Assembly (NCBI GenBank): GCA_020402945.1
Contig: JADBYQ010000032.1
Span: 1 to 64,000, forward strand
Length of the DNA stretch: 64,000 nt
Source of the DNA: Cytophagales bacterium
GTDB taxonomy: Bacteria; Bacteroidota; Bacteroidia; Cytophagales; Cyclobacteriaceae
Direction: 5' to 3'
Under the pieces are notes generated by a model. It was not told the origin of the DNA, ran no database searches, and was given only the letters and a program-made list of their open reading frames with translations. Within the stretch, counting starts at the first letter, position 1, and each line of letters opens with the position of its first letter. Position numbers and translations under genes: made by a program. Below are positions 7,316-16,583 of the stretch, piece by piece.

Positions 7316-9508
7316 TTACTTGGCATGCTGCATAAACTCCTCTGCAAATCTCTCAACGTAGCTAATATCCACAGGCAGGAGGGTGTCTTTTTCCTTGAAG
7401 AATAGTAAGCGGTTATTGTGACACTCTACGTGAATACTTTCTCTGTTTTCCAAAAAATGAATCAATGATTCTTTAAAGAAAGGTGCCATCGCGCCTTCGT
7501 TGGCTCCTCGCAAATAGTATTTTTTTGAAAATTCTGGGTAAGCACTGAAGTCAATATCTTTACCCTCTACCGCCTCAAATAATTTTGACCACATGCCTTC
7601 CGGTTCGAGCGCGAAATCAGGAATGGTAATGCTATGTTCAGACAATTGTAGTATTGTGATGTGTGTTTCTGTTTTTTCTTGTCTTGCACCTTCAGTCAAC
7701 GTGATATCGGACACCTCAACCTTTCCGATGGACAGATATTTGGTCAACAGATTTTCCTCGTACATAATTTTGTTTCCTTTTTCAATAGGAAAACCTGAGT
7801 ACTTGGCTGAACTTTTGATTTTTTGAGGATAGAATTCATAACCGTTGGCGGATGCAAATTCGCGTAGCTCAACTTGACGTGGGCTCAGTTTTACATCTGC
7901 CACCTCTAATTTAGTAGAAGTATACTTGCGGGCTGCCAGAGGATGTTTTGAAAAAGGGTTAAATTTTTCCAGACCCACTAACGTAACGTGCCCTCCTGCC
8001 TCATGATACTTCTCTTCAAAATGATGAAGTTGTTCCATGAAAGAGTGATCAACCAGTTTTGTATCTGAAAAATTGAAGTTGACTTGCTTGCCTGGCTTTA
8101 GCGAATTCCATAATTTTTTATACCCTAGAAAATTAGAAAAGATAGCGGAGTCTTTGATTTTGATGTCGTATGAATTGCCCTGTTCGGTTATTTCATATTT
8201 TGCCTTAAACAAGCTTCCAATAGGTGCGCCATTAATAATGTGAAAAACGAATTTTGTTAGGATACCCGCACCCACACCCAAAAGCAAATCTTCGCCTACA
8301 GTTACTACAATTGTCACGCAAAAAATCACCAATTGCTCTGACCCGACCTTAAATGCGTTTACAAACTCTTTTGGTGCAGCCAGTCGATAGGCAACCGCAA
8401 TCAACATAGCCGCCAATGCAGAGTTGGGAATGAGATTGATGACCGGAATCAAAACTAACATAGCGAGAAAAAGAAACAATCCGTGGAAGAAATTGGCCCA
8501 CCGTGTTCTTCCACCATTATTGACGTTGGCAGAACTACGCGCTACCTCTGAAATCATTGGTAGTCCGCCCAACAAGCCCGACACTCCGTTGCCAATCGAT
8601 AAGGCCCTTAAATCTTTGTTATAGTCAGAGACCCGTTTGTAGGGATCTAACCCATCGATGGCTTTGACTGTGAGTAGTGACTCTAAACTATTCACAAATA
8701 AAAACATGACTACGTATTTCCAGAAAACACCGGTACCGATAGCAGCAAAACTGGCGTTGAACTTTACACCTTTCCAAAAGTCAGCGATGTGTACCAAAGC
8801 AAATGGCTTTCCTTCCTGAGAAAGGATATCACCAAGCCCCAATGCAATTGATAATGGAATGGCAATAACTAACACCACCATTGGCGCAGGGATCTTTTTA
8901 AAGATACCGCCTAGCATAGGCAAACCGAATATAATGATCAGACTAAGAATTCCAATTGCAGTAATTTTTAAGTTGGCATTAGCTATGAAGATAGGAATGT
9001 GCGTATAAAGGTGAATGGGGTCAAGCCCTTTGGTAAGCGAGGCATCTACTCCGAGCAATATTGGAAGCTGCTTGGCAAAAATCAAAAAACCAATAGCGGC
9101 CAACATTCCATGGACTGCCGAAATTGGAAAGAAGTCGGAGTAAGAACCAAATTTTAGTACGCCAAAAAAGAATTGTATGACCGCCATTACAACGATAGCA
9201 CCACAGGTAAGCGCCACGGCATCGCCCATATTAAGTGCGCCAAAATCGGTGACCGCGCCTGCACACACGGTAATGAGGCCTGCTGCAGGTCCTTTAATGG
9301 TGAGTCGTGAGCCAGCAAAAAGGCTGACTACCATTCCGCCTACCATGGCAGTAAGTACACCCATTGCGGCTGGGAAACCGCTTGCTTTGGCAATTCCCAG
9401 ACTTAGTGGGAGTGCGAGTAAGAAAACTAAGAATCCGGAGAGCGAATCTGCCGACCAATTTTGTTTGAGGCCTTCGAGGCCATCTTTAGGAATATCTAAT
9501 GATTTCAT
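7316..9508 (-). CDS. SulP family anion transporter with C-terminal STAS-like domain
   Basis: A 730-residue inner-membrane transporter. Residues 1-430 form a SulP/SLC26 domain with many helices and the early segments SLSGFLVFLLALPLSLGIAKASGFP and SRLTIKGPAAGLITV. After about residue 440 comes a STAS-like region (FNFSDTKLVDHSFMEQL) and then a further C-terminal stretch of roughly 150 residues with no recognised domain. SulP proteins carry sulfate, bicarbonate or other anions. The divergent dabA-dabB genes make bicarbonate plausible, but the sequence alone does not separate it from sulfate. Cotranscribed with the downstream porin. Confidence 0.9.
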   Translation of the reverse strand: MKSLDIPKDGLEGLKQNWSADSLSGFLVFLLALPLSLGIAKASGFPAAMGVLTAMVGGMVVSLFAGSRLTIKGPAAGLITVCAGAVTDFGALNMGDAVALTCGAIVVMAVIQFFFGVLKFGSYSDFFPISAVHGMLAAIGFLIFAKQLPILLGVDASLTKGLDPIHLYTHIPIFIANANLKITAIGILSLIIIFGLPMLGGIFKKIPAPMVVLVIAIPLSIALGLGDILSQEGKPFALVHIADFWKGVKFNASFAAIGTGVFWKYVVMFLFVNSLESLLTVKAIDGLDPYKRVSDYNKDLRALSIGNGVSGLLGGLPMISEVARSSANVNNGGRTRWANFFHGLFLFLAMLVLIPVINLIPNSALAAMLIAVAYRLAAPKEFVNAFKVGSEQLVIFCVTIVVTVGEDLLLGVGAGILTKFVFHIINGAPIGSLFKAKYEITEQGNSYDIKIKDSAIFSNFLGYKKLWNSLKPGKQVNFNFSDTKLVDHSFMEQLHHFEEKYHEAGGHVTLVGLEKFNPFSKHPLAARKYTSTKLEVADVKLSPRQVELREFASANGYEFYPQKIKSSAKYSGFPIEKGNKIMYEENLLTKYLSIGKVEVSDITLTEGARQEKTETHITILQLSEHSITIPDFALEPEGMWSKLFEAVEGKDIDFSAYPEFSKKYYLRGANEGAMAPFFKESLIHFLENRESIHVECHNNRLLFFKEKDTLLPVDISYVERFAEEFMQHAK

Positions 9509-9611
9509 TTTTATGTTCTTTTTGTAAATCCATCAATGCCTGAAGCACGATGGATAGAATGACTAAATTAAACAGAGCGAAGTTCAAATGAAAATCGCGG
9601 TTTGCGTTTAA

Positions 9612-9977
9612 TCAAATCTGAAAGACACAATGAAGGTGAAAGAGAGGTGGATGAGTGTTGAACTGATCGTTTACGCTGAAAATTCGCAGCGGTTGATTTT
9701 CGATAATGGATGGAGAGGCCGGCCAACTTGCAAGGTGAAAAACCTGCGTCAAGAAAAAATCTCTGCCTTCTTTTTCTTCTTCATTTCTTTCCTCCACAAA
9801 AAGGAGGGAGGTAAGAGTGTGTGTGGGTTGACACAAGATTGACGATGAATGGTCATTTGTTTTTTGCTCGCTTACCGAGGCTCCCAAAAATGTGGGTGCC
9901 AAAAATTCAAAACTGAATAACAGGATAGCGAAGAATCTCAAGACGGTACTGTTTCTAAGGTTCACCAACGGAATCAT
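9612..9977 (-). CDS. Small exported protein of unknown function (pair member A)
   Basis: A 121-residue protein with an N-terminal hydrophobic signal (TVLRFFAILLFSFEFLAPTFLGA) and no other membrane segment. The mature part is rich in E, S and H, with SLLFVEERNEEEKEGRDFF and a C-terminal PPLFHLHCVFQI. It resembles the protein encoded divergently at 10155 in length, in the EEKE-RD-F block and in the hydrophobic C-terminus, so they may be paralogues. Similar small exported proteins often sit beside transporter genes in Bacteroidetes. No function is known to me. Confidence 0.55.
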   Translation of the reverse strand: MIPLVNLRNSTVLRFFAILLFSFEFLAPTFLGASVSEQKTNDHSSSILCQPTHTLTSLLFVEERNEEEKEGRDFFLTQVFHLASWPASPSIIENQPLRIFSVNDQFNTHPPLFHLHCVFQI

Positions 9978-10115
9978 TTGGACAAAGTTCTACAATAATA
10001 CAGCAATTGTCCAAAGAGATGAAAAAGAAACTGACGACAATCGATTGCTGAAAGTTTTTTGAAAGTAATACTTTCTATTGTTAGAGCCTGTCATTTGCAC
10101 TTTGTTTTTACCCTA

Positions 10116-10147
10116 TTGATATTACAAATCTTTATTGCATAAATTTG
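10116..10147 (+). promoter_or_regulatory. Predicted promoter for the small exported protein and dabAB
   Basis: TTG at 10116-10118 and TAAATTTG at 10140-10147 (21-base spacing) match the Bacteroidetes -33/-7 pattern. The box lies seven bases before the ATG at 10155. Confidence 0.5.
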
Positions 10148-10154
10148 CCACTTT

Positions 10155-10511
10155 ATGAATAAGAAGTCATCTGTTCATTTTTTTACATTCATACTTGCAG
10201 CGTGGCTGCTCGCTTTCACTGTGGTTTCAGTCGGCTTTTGCGAAGGAAAATTTGCATGTGAAGAAGCACCTATCATTACAAAGTTACATGTATCGAGTCT
10301 CTTCAATTTGATGTCCGAGCCCTGTGAAGAGAAAGAGGCACGAGATTCTTTTGGCGGGTTACCAGTAGTGTTTACCTCCTACTTCTTCGATGCAGCATCG
10401 GGCACGGTTGATTCGATGTTGAGTCCATGCTTACAGTTGCATTCGGTTTCATCCTTTGGCAGTACGACCAACCTACCGATTTACCTCGCAAAAAAATCTT
10501 TTCTTATTTAG
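10155..10511 (+). CDS. Small exported protein of unknown function (pair member B)
   Basis: A 118-residue protein with a clear signal peptide (VHFFTFILAAWLLAFTVVSVG). The mature part has several cysteines (FCEGKFACEE, SEPCEEKE, LSPCLQL) and the block EEKEARDSF, matching EEKEGRDFF in the divergent protein at 9612-9977. It lies 81 bases before dabA and behind a predicted promoter, so it is probably the first gene of the dabAB transcript. It is not a recognised family; an accessory role in the transport locus is a guess from position. Confidence 0.55.
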   Translation: MNKKSSVHFFTFILAAWLLAFTVVSVGFCEGKFACEEAPIITKLHVSSLFNLMSEPCEEKEARDSFGGLPVVFTSYFFDAASGTVDSMLSPCLQLHSVSSFGSTTNLPIYLAKKSFLI

Positions 10512-10592
10512 CGTGATTGCCTCTTACTGGTTTGACCTATTGTGGCCACCAGATTTAATTCGACAATCTGCAATCTTTTTGATCTTATATTT

Positions 10593-13085
10593 ATGAAACA
10601 ACAAGCTGTTACATTTAACGAGCACGAAGTGATTCATTCACTCAAACATTTTTTGCCCGCACAAGCTCCGTTAAAAGATTTTATTCACCACAATACACTC
10701 CACGCTTTTCAGCATCAAAAATTTAAAGATGGGGTGCGAGGCGCATCGGAAATACTGGGCTATCGTTCGTCTCTTTCACTGAGTGATTTTCGATCTCTTT
10801 ATGAGCAGGGCTCAATAAATCCTGCGATTCTTGATCGGGTAATTACTGAGAAGAAGGGTTTGGAAAACCTTGAAGAATGGAAAAAGAAAGTGCTAACCTA
10901 TAAGTATGAATTAAATGCTGCGCCTAGAATTGGCGCACTAAGGGCGAATTGGAAGAAACACTACCGCATCGACCTGGATTCACTAGTACAACCCATTCTG
11001 TTTCGAATCTTGTGTAGCTACTTAGACCAGGGTATTGCGGTCTGGAACTTTCCCATTCGAGACAAAACATTCCTATCGGCCCTACAGGCGATGGAGGCCA
11101 ATAGCTTTAGTAGTTTTTTTAGAAGGCCCAGAGCGAAGAAGCTGTTGCTAACGGGCAGTTGCGACATTGCTGGTTTGTTAAAGCTGCTGGTCGGAGATGA
11201 GTCGCTGTATGAACGTTATCTTTTTGATCAACAGTTTGCGCATCAGGGATGGGCAGGGATGGTGTCAGCCATTGAAGATCAGCCTCATACTATTCTTGAT
11301 CCGCGCAAACTCTCCATGCACGATCTCATCGTATTTGAACTGCTCCTGGAAATAGATGCGCTTGACATGAGTTTTGGCGAAAATTGGAAACCACTTGCCG
11401 AGCGCCTATTAATCAAGCCAACGGAACTGTTTGCCGATGTGCCTGAGACCGAGCTTCATGAAGTATTGTTCATTTGGCAAGAGGCGTTTGAGAAGAGCTA
11501 CCATGATCAAGTACTGGCGGGACTTGTGATGCAGAAAAACGAGAAACGAGAAATCACCAGTAAGAGCTTTCAGGCGATGTTTTGTATTGATGATCGCGAG
11601 TGCTCGATCAGGCGATATTTAGAAGAATTTGATCCCGCATGTGAAACCTTTGGAACGCCAGGATTTTTTGGTGTTGAGTTTTATTATCAACCTGAGGGTG
11701 GAAAATTCTACACCAAAGTTTGCCCCGCTCCTGTAACGCCTAAATTTCTTGTGAAAGGTGTTGGGCAAGAAAAGCGAGAAAAGGATTTGTACTTAGCCAA
11801 GCATTCGCACTCATTTTATGGTGGATGGCTGATCTCACAAACACTTGGTTTCTGGTCTGCGTTTAGTTTATTTATCAACATTTTTAAGCCCTCGATGGGC
11901 CCTGCCACTGCCTCTTCGTTCAAGCACATGAGCAAGAAATCGCAGTTGACGATTGAGAACACAGACCCGGCTCAACGGGAGAACGATCTTCAAATTGGCT
12001 ATCAGGTAGAAGAGATGACCAATAGGGTAGAGGGATTGCTAAAAAGCATTGGATTGGTGAAAGACTTCGCACCTATTGTGTATGTAGTTGGTCACGGATC
12101 CAGCAGTGTCAATAACCCACACTATGCAGCGTATGATTGTGGAGCGTGTTCCGGCCGGGCCGGTTCGGTGAATGCACGCGTTATTTCTTTTATGGCCAAC
12201 CATAAAAAGGTGCGTGAGCAATTGAAGGAACGAGGTATCGTGATACCTGAGCAAACCCAGTTCATTGGCGGGCTACACGATACCACCCGCGATGAAATTT
12301 CTTTTTACGATGAAGATGTGTTGAATAAACTGAACATTGAACAACATAAAAAGGTGGAAGCTATCTTTGCCAAAGCATTGGACTACAATGCCAAAGAAAG
12401 ATCCAGGCGATTTATTTCGATCGACTCGCATTCATCGCCATCAACAATTCACGAGCAAATCCGAATTCGTTCTGTGTCATTGTTTGAGCCTCGGCCAGAA
12501 TTAAACCATGCAACTAATGCGCTTTGCGTGGTCGGGCGTAGGGAATTGACCAAACATTTGTTTTTAGATCGCAGGGCATTCATGAATTCGTTTGATTATC
12601 AGGTTGATCCTGAAGGAAAATACTTGTTCAATATTCTGAAGGCAGTCGCACCCGTTTGTGGTGGAATAAATCTCGAGTATTTCTTCTCTCGGGTGGACAA
12701 TCAGAAATTAGGAGCAGGTACCAAGCTGCCACACAATGTGATGGGCTTGTTTGGTGTGGCCAATGGAATTGACGGAGATTTGCGGCCGGGGCTTCCCAGC
12801 CAGATGATCGAAGTGCATGACCCGGTTCGTCTCATGGTGGTGGTGGAGCATTATCCTGAGGTGGTTCTTCAAACCATTCAAAAGTCTGTCGAGACCTACG
12901 AATGGTTTATCAACGAGTGGGTGATACTGGTGGTCATCCATCCAGACACGCACAAACTTCATTATTTCCGCGATGGTGCTTTTATCGACTATGTTCCAAC
13001 AATCAAAGCCATCGAATCGGCAACAGACATCAAGTCGATCCTCGAGTCGCACATAGAAAATCTTCCTGTTTACGCTTTATCTTAG
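10593..13085 (+). CDS. dabA: DabA-type inorganic carbon transporter subunit (DUF2309)
   Basis: Peripheral zinc-binding subunit of a DAB complex, which works as a vectorial carbonic-anhydrase-like CO2-to-bicarbonate converter energised by the ion-translocating DabB. The zinc ligands known from Halothiobacillus DabA (Cys, Asp, His, Cys) are seen as C331 and D333 in FCIDDRE, H501 in VVGHGSSS and C516 in YDCGACSG. The H-to-C spacing of 15 matches the reference protein. I chose the ATG at 10593 (830 residues) because the family begins near FNEHEVIHSLKHFLP; the upstream GTG at 10542 adds an unrelated tail. DabB follows after six bases. Confidence 0.92.
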   Translation: MKQQAVTFNEHEVIHSLKHFLPAQAPLKDFIHHNTLHAFQHQKFKDGVRGASEILGYRSSLSLSDFRSLYEQGSINPAILDRVITEKKGLENLEEWKKKVLTYKYELNAAPRIGALRANWKKHYRIDLDSLVQPILFRILCSYLDQGIAVWNFPIRDKTFLSALQAMEANSFSSFFRRPRAKKLLLTGSCDIAGLLKLLVGDESLYERYLFDQQFAHQGWAGMVSAIEDQPHTILDPRKLSMHDLIVFELLLEIDALDMSFGENWKPLAERLLIKPTELFADVPETELHEVLFIWQEAFEKSYHDQVLAGLVMQKNEKREITSKSFQAMFCIDDRECSIRRYLEEFDPACETFGTPGFFGVEFYYQPEGGKFYTKVCPAPVTPKFLVKGVGQEKREKDLYLAKHSHSFYGGWLISQTLGFWSAFSLFINIFKPSMGPATASSFKHMSKKSQLTIENTDPAQRENDLQIGYQVEEMTNRVEGLLKSIGLVKDFAPIVYVVGHGSSSVNNPHYAAYDCGACSGRAGSVNARVISFMANHKKVREQLKERGIVIPEQTQFIGGLHDTTRDEISFYDEDVLNKLNIEQHKKVEAIFAKALDYNAKERSRRFISIDSHSSPSTIHEQIRIRSVSLFEPRPELNHATNALCVVGRRELTKHLFLDRRAFMNSFDYQVDPEGKYLFNILKAVAPVCGGINLEYFFSRVDNQKLGAGTKLPHNVMGLFGVANGIDGDLRPGLPSQMIEVHDPVRLMVVVEHYPEVVLQTIQKSVETYEWFINEWVILVVIHPDTHKLHYFRDGAFIDYVPTIKAIESATDIKSILESHIENLPVYALS

Positions 13086-13091
13086 TTTTAT

Positions 13092-14960
13092 ATGATAGCC
13101 TTCTTTGAGTTTTTGATATTAATGCCTTTTATAGGATTTTTGATTAGTCTGGTATTACCTAGCAAAAATGAAGCACTGCTATCGCGGTGGTCTTTTGTTG
13201 TTATAGGAATCCACATGATTACCTTTCAGGCTTTTCTGGTGTATTGGTTTATTCAGGGACACCCGTCAGCCGACTTTAAGGATTTGGTTCTTTATAAATC
13301 TCCTGATTACGAATTCTTCATTGATTTTTATTTTGATGCAATCACTGCTGTTTACCTTTTTGTTGGGTCCATTCTCACTTTCTTGGTTACGGTCTACAGT
13401 CGCTACTACTTACATCGGGAAGTAGGTTATAAACGTTTCTTTAACACTATTCTCTTTTTTTATCTGGGGTACAACATCGTAGTTTTATCTGGAAATCTTG
13501 AGACGCTTTTTATCGGTTGGGAGATATTGGGAATTTCTTCCTTTTTGTTAATCGCTTTCTATCGCGACCGTTATTTACCTGTGAAAAATGCGGTAAAAGT
13601 ATTTTCAGTCTATCGAATTGCTGATGTCGGCTTGATTTTGGCGATGTGGGCTACACATCATTTGTTTCATGAGAACATTACCTTTGCAAAGCTTCAGAAT
13701 TACGAAATGGTGCACGAGCATTTGCAATCGCATACCTGGATTGGCGTTTTTATTTCATTGATGTTTTTAATTGCAGCGGCTGCAAAGTCTGCGCAGATTC
13801 CATTCTCTTCCTGGTTGCCTCGTGCCATGGAAGGTCCAACGCCATCTAGTGCTATTTTTTACGGTTCGCTTTCCGTTCATCTGGGTGTTTTTATTTTGTT
13901 GCGCACCTATCCATTTTGGGAGTATCAACCTTCGGTGCGTATTCTCATCGGTTTGTGTGGGTTAACGACAGCCATTATTGCCACCGGTATTGCGCGTGTT
14001 CAATCGTCTGTGAAGAGCCAAATAGCTTATTCATCGATTGCTCAAATTGGCTTGATCTTTATTGAGGTGGCTGCCGGATGGGGTATGTTGGCACTGTTTC
14101 ATTTTGCGGGAAATGCTTTTTTAAGAACCTATCAGTTATTGGTATCGCCTTCAGTAGTCAGTTATTTGATTCGTGAACAGTTCTACAATTTCACACCTCG
14201 ACTTCGTTCCATCGAGGATTTATTTCCAAAGAGATTGCAAAACACACTTTATATTTTGTGTATCAAAGAGTGGAATTTGGATTCTATCATGTACCGCTAC
14301 TTTTGGAATCCGGTAAAATGGGCCGGGCAAAAAGTAAATTTTCTGACGCTCAATCGGGCGATTGGATTTTTTATCCCGACTTATTTGGTCGGGTTGTTTC
14401 TCGTCTATAATAGAAGCCTTGTGTCAGAAGAAGTGCAACACTACCTAACAATTCTCTTTTCCGTAATTGGGTTGATGTGTGTATTGAAATCGTTTACTGA
14501 AAGGAAGCACGCACGTTTAAGCTGGATGCTCGTCATCATGAATCACTTTTGGGTAGCATTGGCGATCTCGTTCAATGAAAATTTTACATTTAACGATATT
14601 CATTTATATCTCAGTGGGATAGCTGTCGCTGGTGTTGTTGGTCTTTTGGCGTTGCGTAGGCTAGCTTTGTTAGAAGGCAGTATCGATCTCGATCAATTTC
14701 ATGGACATTCCTACAAGCACCCAAAAATTGCGCTGTTGTTTTTCATGATGTGCTTATGTGCTACCGGCTTCCCTATTTCTCCTACGTTTATTGGGGAAGA
14801 TTTGATCTTTACACACATCCATGAAGATCAGGTCGTGCTAGCGTTTTTTACAGCACTTAGTTTCATTATTGATGGATTGGCCATTATCCGAATTTATGCG
14901 AGAGTATTTTTGGGGCCGCATTCAAAGTCGGTATATGATATGGCCTATCGCTCTTCGTAG
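13092..14960 (+). CDS. dabB: DabB-type proton/sodium-translocating membrane subunit (NuoL-like)
   Basis: A 622-residue polytopic inner-membrane protein of the NADH dehydrogenase ND5/NuoL family. It keeps the conserved helix-V glutamate region (FIGWEILGISSFLLIA) and the loop KSAQIPFSSWLPRAMEGPTPSS. It lacks neighbouring nuo genes and follows dabA directly, which is the DabAB arrangement rather than complex I. It is inferred to use the ion gradient to drive DabA. It is followed by a period-7 repeat and the convergent aroQ. Confidence 0.9.
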   Translation: MIAFFEFLILMPFIGFLISLVLPSKNEALLSRWSFVVIGIHMITFQAFLVYWFIQGHPSADFKDLVLYKSPDYEFFIDFYFDAITAVYLFVGSILTFLVTVYSRYYLHREVGYKRFFNTILFFYLGYNIVVLSGNLETLFIGWEILGISSFLLIAFYRDRYLPVKNAVKVFSVYRIADVGLILAMWATHHLFHENITFAKLQNYEMVHEHLQSHTWIGVFISLMFLIAAAAKSAQIPFSSWLPRAMEGPTPSSAIFYGSLSVHLGVFILLRTYPFWEYQPSVRILIGLCGLTTAIIATGIARVQSSVKSQIAYSSIAQIGLIFIEVAAGWGMLALFHFAGNAFLRTYQLLVSPSVVSYLIREQFYNFTPRLRSIEDLFPKRLQNTLYILCIKEWNLDSIMYRYFWNPVKWAGQKVNFLTLNRAIGFFIPTYLVGLFLVYNRSLVSEEVQHYLTILFSVIGLMCVLKSFTERKHARLSWMLVIMNHFWVALAISFNENFTFNDIHLYLSGIAVAGVVGLLALRRLALLEGSIDLDQFHGHSYKHPKIALLFFMMCLCATGFPISPTFIGEDLIFTHIHEDQVVLAFFTALSFIIDGLAIIRIYARVFLGPHSKSVYDMAYRSS

Positions 14961-14966
14961 TTGCTC

Positions 14967-15057
14967 GTTTCCGGTTTCCGGTTGCTGGTTTCCTGTTTCT
15001 GGTTTCCTGTTTCTGGTTTTTAGTGACAGGTAACCAGCAACCTGTAACTGGTAACCG
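14967..15057. repeat. Degenerate period-7 array (GTTTCCG/GTTTCTG/GTAACCA units)
   Basis: About seven consecutive heptamers of the form GTTTCCG, GTTGCTG, GTTTCCT and GTTTCTG are followed by partly complementary units (GGTAACCAGCAACC, GGTAACCG). The two halves can fold into an imperfect hairpin between the convergent dabB and aroQ. Confidence 0.85.
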
Positions 15058-15064
15058 TTAGCAG

Positions 15065-15490
15065 TTATCCCTTCTTGTTCATCAAATAAAGCAACGCCAG
15101 GGCGTATCCTTCCATCCCAAAACCGGTGATGAGCCCTTTACACTTAGAGGTAATCACACTCTTATGCCGAAACTCCTCACGTGCATACACATTGGAGATA
15201 TGAACTTCAATAACAGGTGTTTTGATAGCGCCAATGGCATCGTGAATGGCGATAGAGGTATGCGTATAGGCGCCAGCATTCAAAATAATTCCATCAAATT
15301 CAAAGCCTACTTCATGTAATTTATTGATTAACTCGCCTTCTACATTGGACTGGTAATAGTGTATCTCAATCCCTGAAAAACTTGCTTTCAGATTTTGAAA
15401 AAAAGTTTCAAAGTCGGTGTTACCATATACCTCCGGTTCGCGCTTACCCAATAGATTGAGATTAGGGCCATTGATGATTTGTATTTTCAT
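15065..15490 (-). CDS. aroQ: 3-dehydroquinate dehydratase, type II
   Basis: Cytosolic enzyme of the shikimate pathway that dehydrates 3-dehydroquinate to 3-dehydroshikimate. At 141 residues it has the type II length. It shows the N-terminal INGPNLNLLGKREPEVYG with the catalytic tyrosine, the NAGAYTHTSIAI substrate loop and EVHISNVYAREEFRHKS with the catalytic histidine. It is divergent from xerD with a 59-base gap. Confidence 0.97.
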   Translation of the reverse strand: MKIQIINGPNLNLLGKREPEVYGNTDFETFFQNLKASFSGIEIHYYQSNVEGELINKLHEVGFEFDGIILNAGAYTHTSIAIHDAIGAIKTPVIEVHISNVYAREEFRHKSVITSKCKGLITGFGMEGYALALLYLMNKKG

Positions 15491-15549
15491 TCAGCCAAGA
15501 TAGGAAAAAGGACAAAAGGGACTGTAAACGTTTCATTTTTTTTGATTTC

Positions 15550-16503
15550 GTGGATGACCATGCCCTGATAAATTGCACATTTGTGTACTCGAAACCACTA
15601 CTATTGAACTGGCAGTCCTACATCAAGCAATTTAGAGATTACCTCAAACTAGAAAGGTCTTTGTCAGACAACTCTATTCAAGCCTATGTGCGTGACGTGG
15701 AAAAGTTGGATCAGTTTGTGCAACTAAAGTTTCCAACACTTTCCCCGCTGTTAGTTTCTTCCAAACATCTGCAGGCATTTATTCAATTCGTTAGCGAATT
15801 GGGAATGAGTGCCTATAGTCAAGCACGGATTTTATCGGGCGTAAAAGCGTTTTACAAGTATCTGCTTTTTGAAGAACTGATCACGAGTGACCCAACCTCA
15901 TTGTTAGAGGGACCTAAAATTGGCAGAAAATTACCAGACACTTTAGAATACCTGGAAATAGAAAAGCTGCTTGCAGCAATTGATTTATCAACGCCCGAAG
16001 GCGCTCGCAATCGCACGATGATTGAGGTGCTGTACAGTTCGGGCTTACGAGTTTCAGAATTGGTGGAGTTAAAAATTTCAAACGTATTGACCGATGTGGG
16101 CTTTGTGCGGGTGATCGGGAAGGGGAATAAAGAGCGGTTGGTTCCAATTGGCAAAGAGGCCCTGAAGTATTTGAAAATGTACATCGATGAGGTGAGGGTG
16201 CATATCCCGGTGAAGAAAGGATTTGAGAGTCATGTTTTTTTGAATCGAAGGGGTTCAAAGATTTCACGGGTTTTCGTCTTCACTGTTGTTAAAGACTTGG
16301 CCGCAAGGATCGGGCTTAAGAAGTCGATTAGCCCGCATACCTTCAGGCATTCATTTGCGACACATCTTATTGAAGGAGGAGCAGATCTGCGAGCGGTTCA
16401 AGAGATGCTGGGGCATGAGTCGATCACCACCACCGAAATTTACACACACTTAGATCGCGATTATTTAAGGCAGGTGATTCAAGAGTTTCATCCGAGAAGC
16501 TAA
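15550..16503 (+). CDS. xerD: Site-specific tyrosine recombinase XerD
   Basis: Chromosome-dimer-resolving recombinase acting at dif with XerC. The N-terminal SAM-like core-binding domain begins at WQSYIKQFRDYLKLERSLS and the C-terminal catalytic domain carries R (SSGLRVSEL), K (GKGNKERLVP), H-x-x-R (SPHTFRHSFATH), H (LGHESITTT) and the nucleophile Y (EIYTHLDRDYL). The start is uncertain: GTG at 15550 gives a 317-residue protein with 18 extra N-terminal residues, while the TTG at 15604 would start right before the conserved NWQSYIKQF. Confidence 0.93.
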   Translation: MDDHALINCTFVYSKPLLLNWQSYIKQFRDYLKLERSLSDNSIQAYVRDVEKLDQFVQLKFPTLSPLLVSSKHLQAFIQFVSELGMSAYSQARILSGVKAFYKYLLFEELITSDPTSLLEGPKIGRKLPDTLEYLEIEKLLAAIDLSTPEGARNRTMIEVLYSSGLRVSELVELKISNVLTDVGFVRVIGKGNKERLVPIGKEALKYLKMYIDEVRVHIPVKKGFESHVFLNRRGSKISRVFVFTVVKDLAARIGLKKSISPHTFRHSFATHLIEGGADLRAVQEMLGHESITTTEIYTHLDRDYLRQVIQEFHPRS

Positions 16504-16571
16504 CCACGATTGAATAGGAAAGCGACAAAACGAGCACGGGATTTATGATTCGCACCGCATTCATTTATTGC

Positions 16572-16579
16572 TACCTTTG
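16572..16579 (+). promoter_or_regulatory. Possible -7 promoter box before the DUF4136 gene
   Basis: TACCTTTG fits TAnnTTTG and ends four bases before the ATG at 16584. If functional, the transcript would have almost no leader. Confidence 0.35.
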
Positions 16580-16583
16580 CCAT

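Noticed and set aside
13092-14960. dabB as nuoL of complex I
   Set aside because: No other nuo genes are adjacent and it follows dabA within six bases, so the DAB assignment is preferred.
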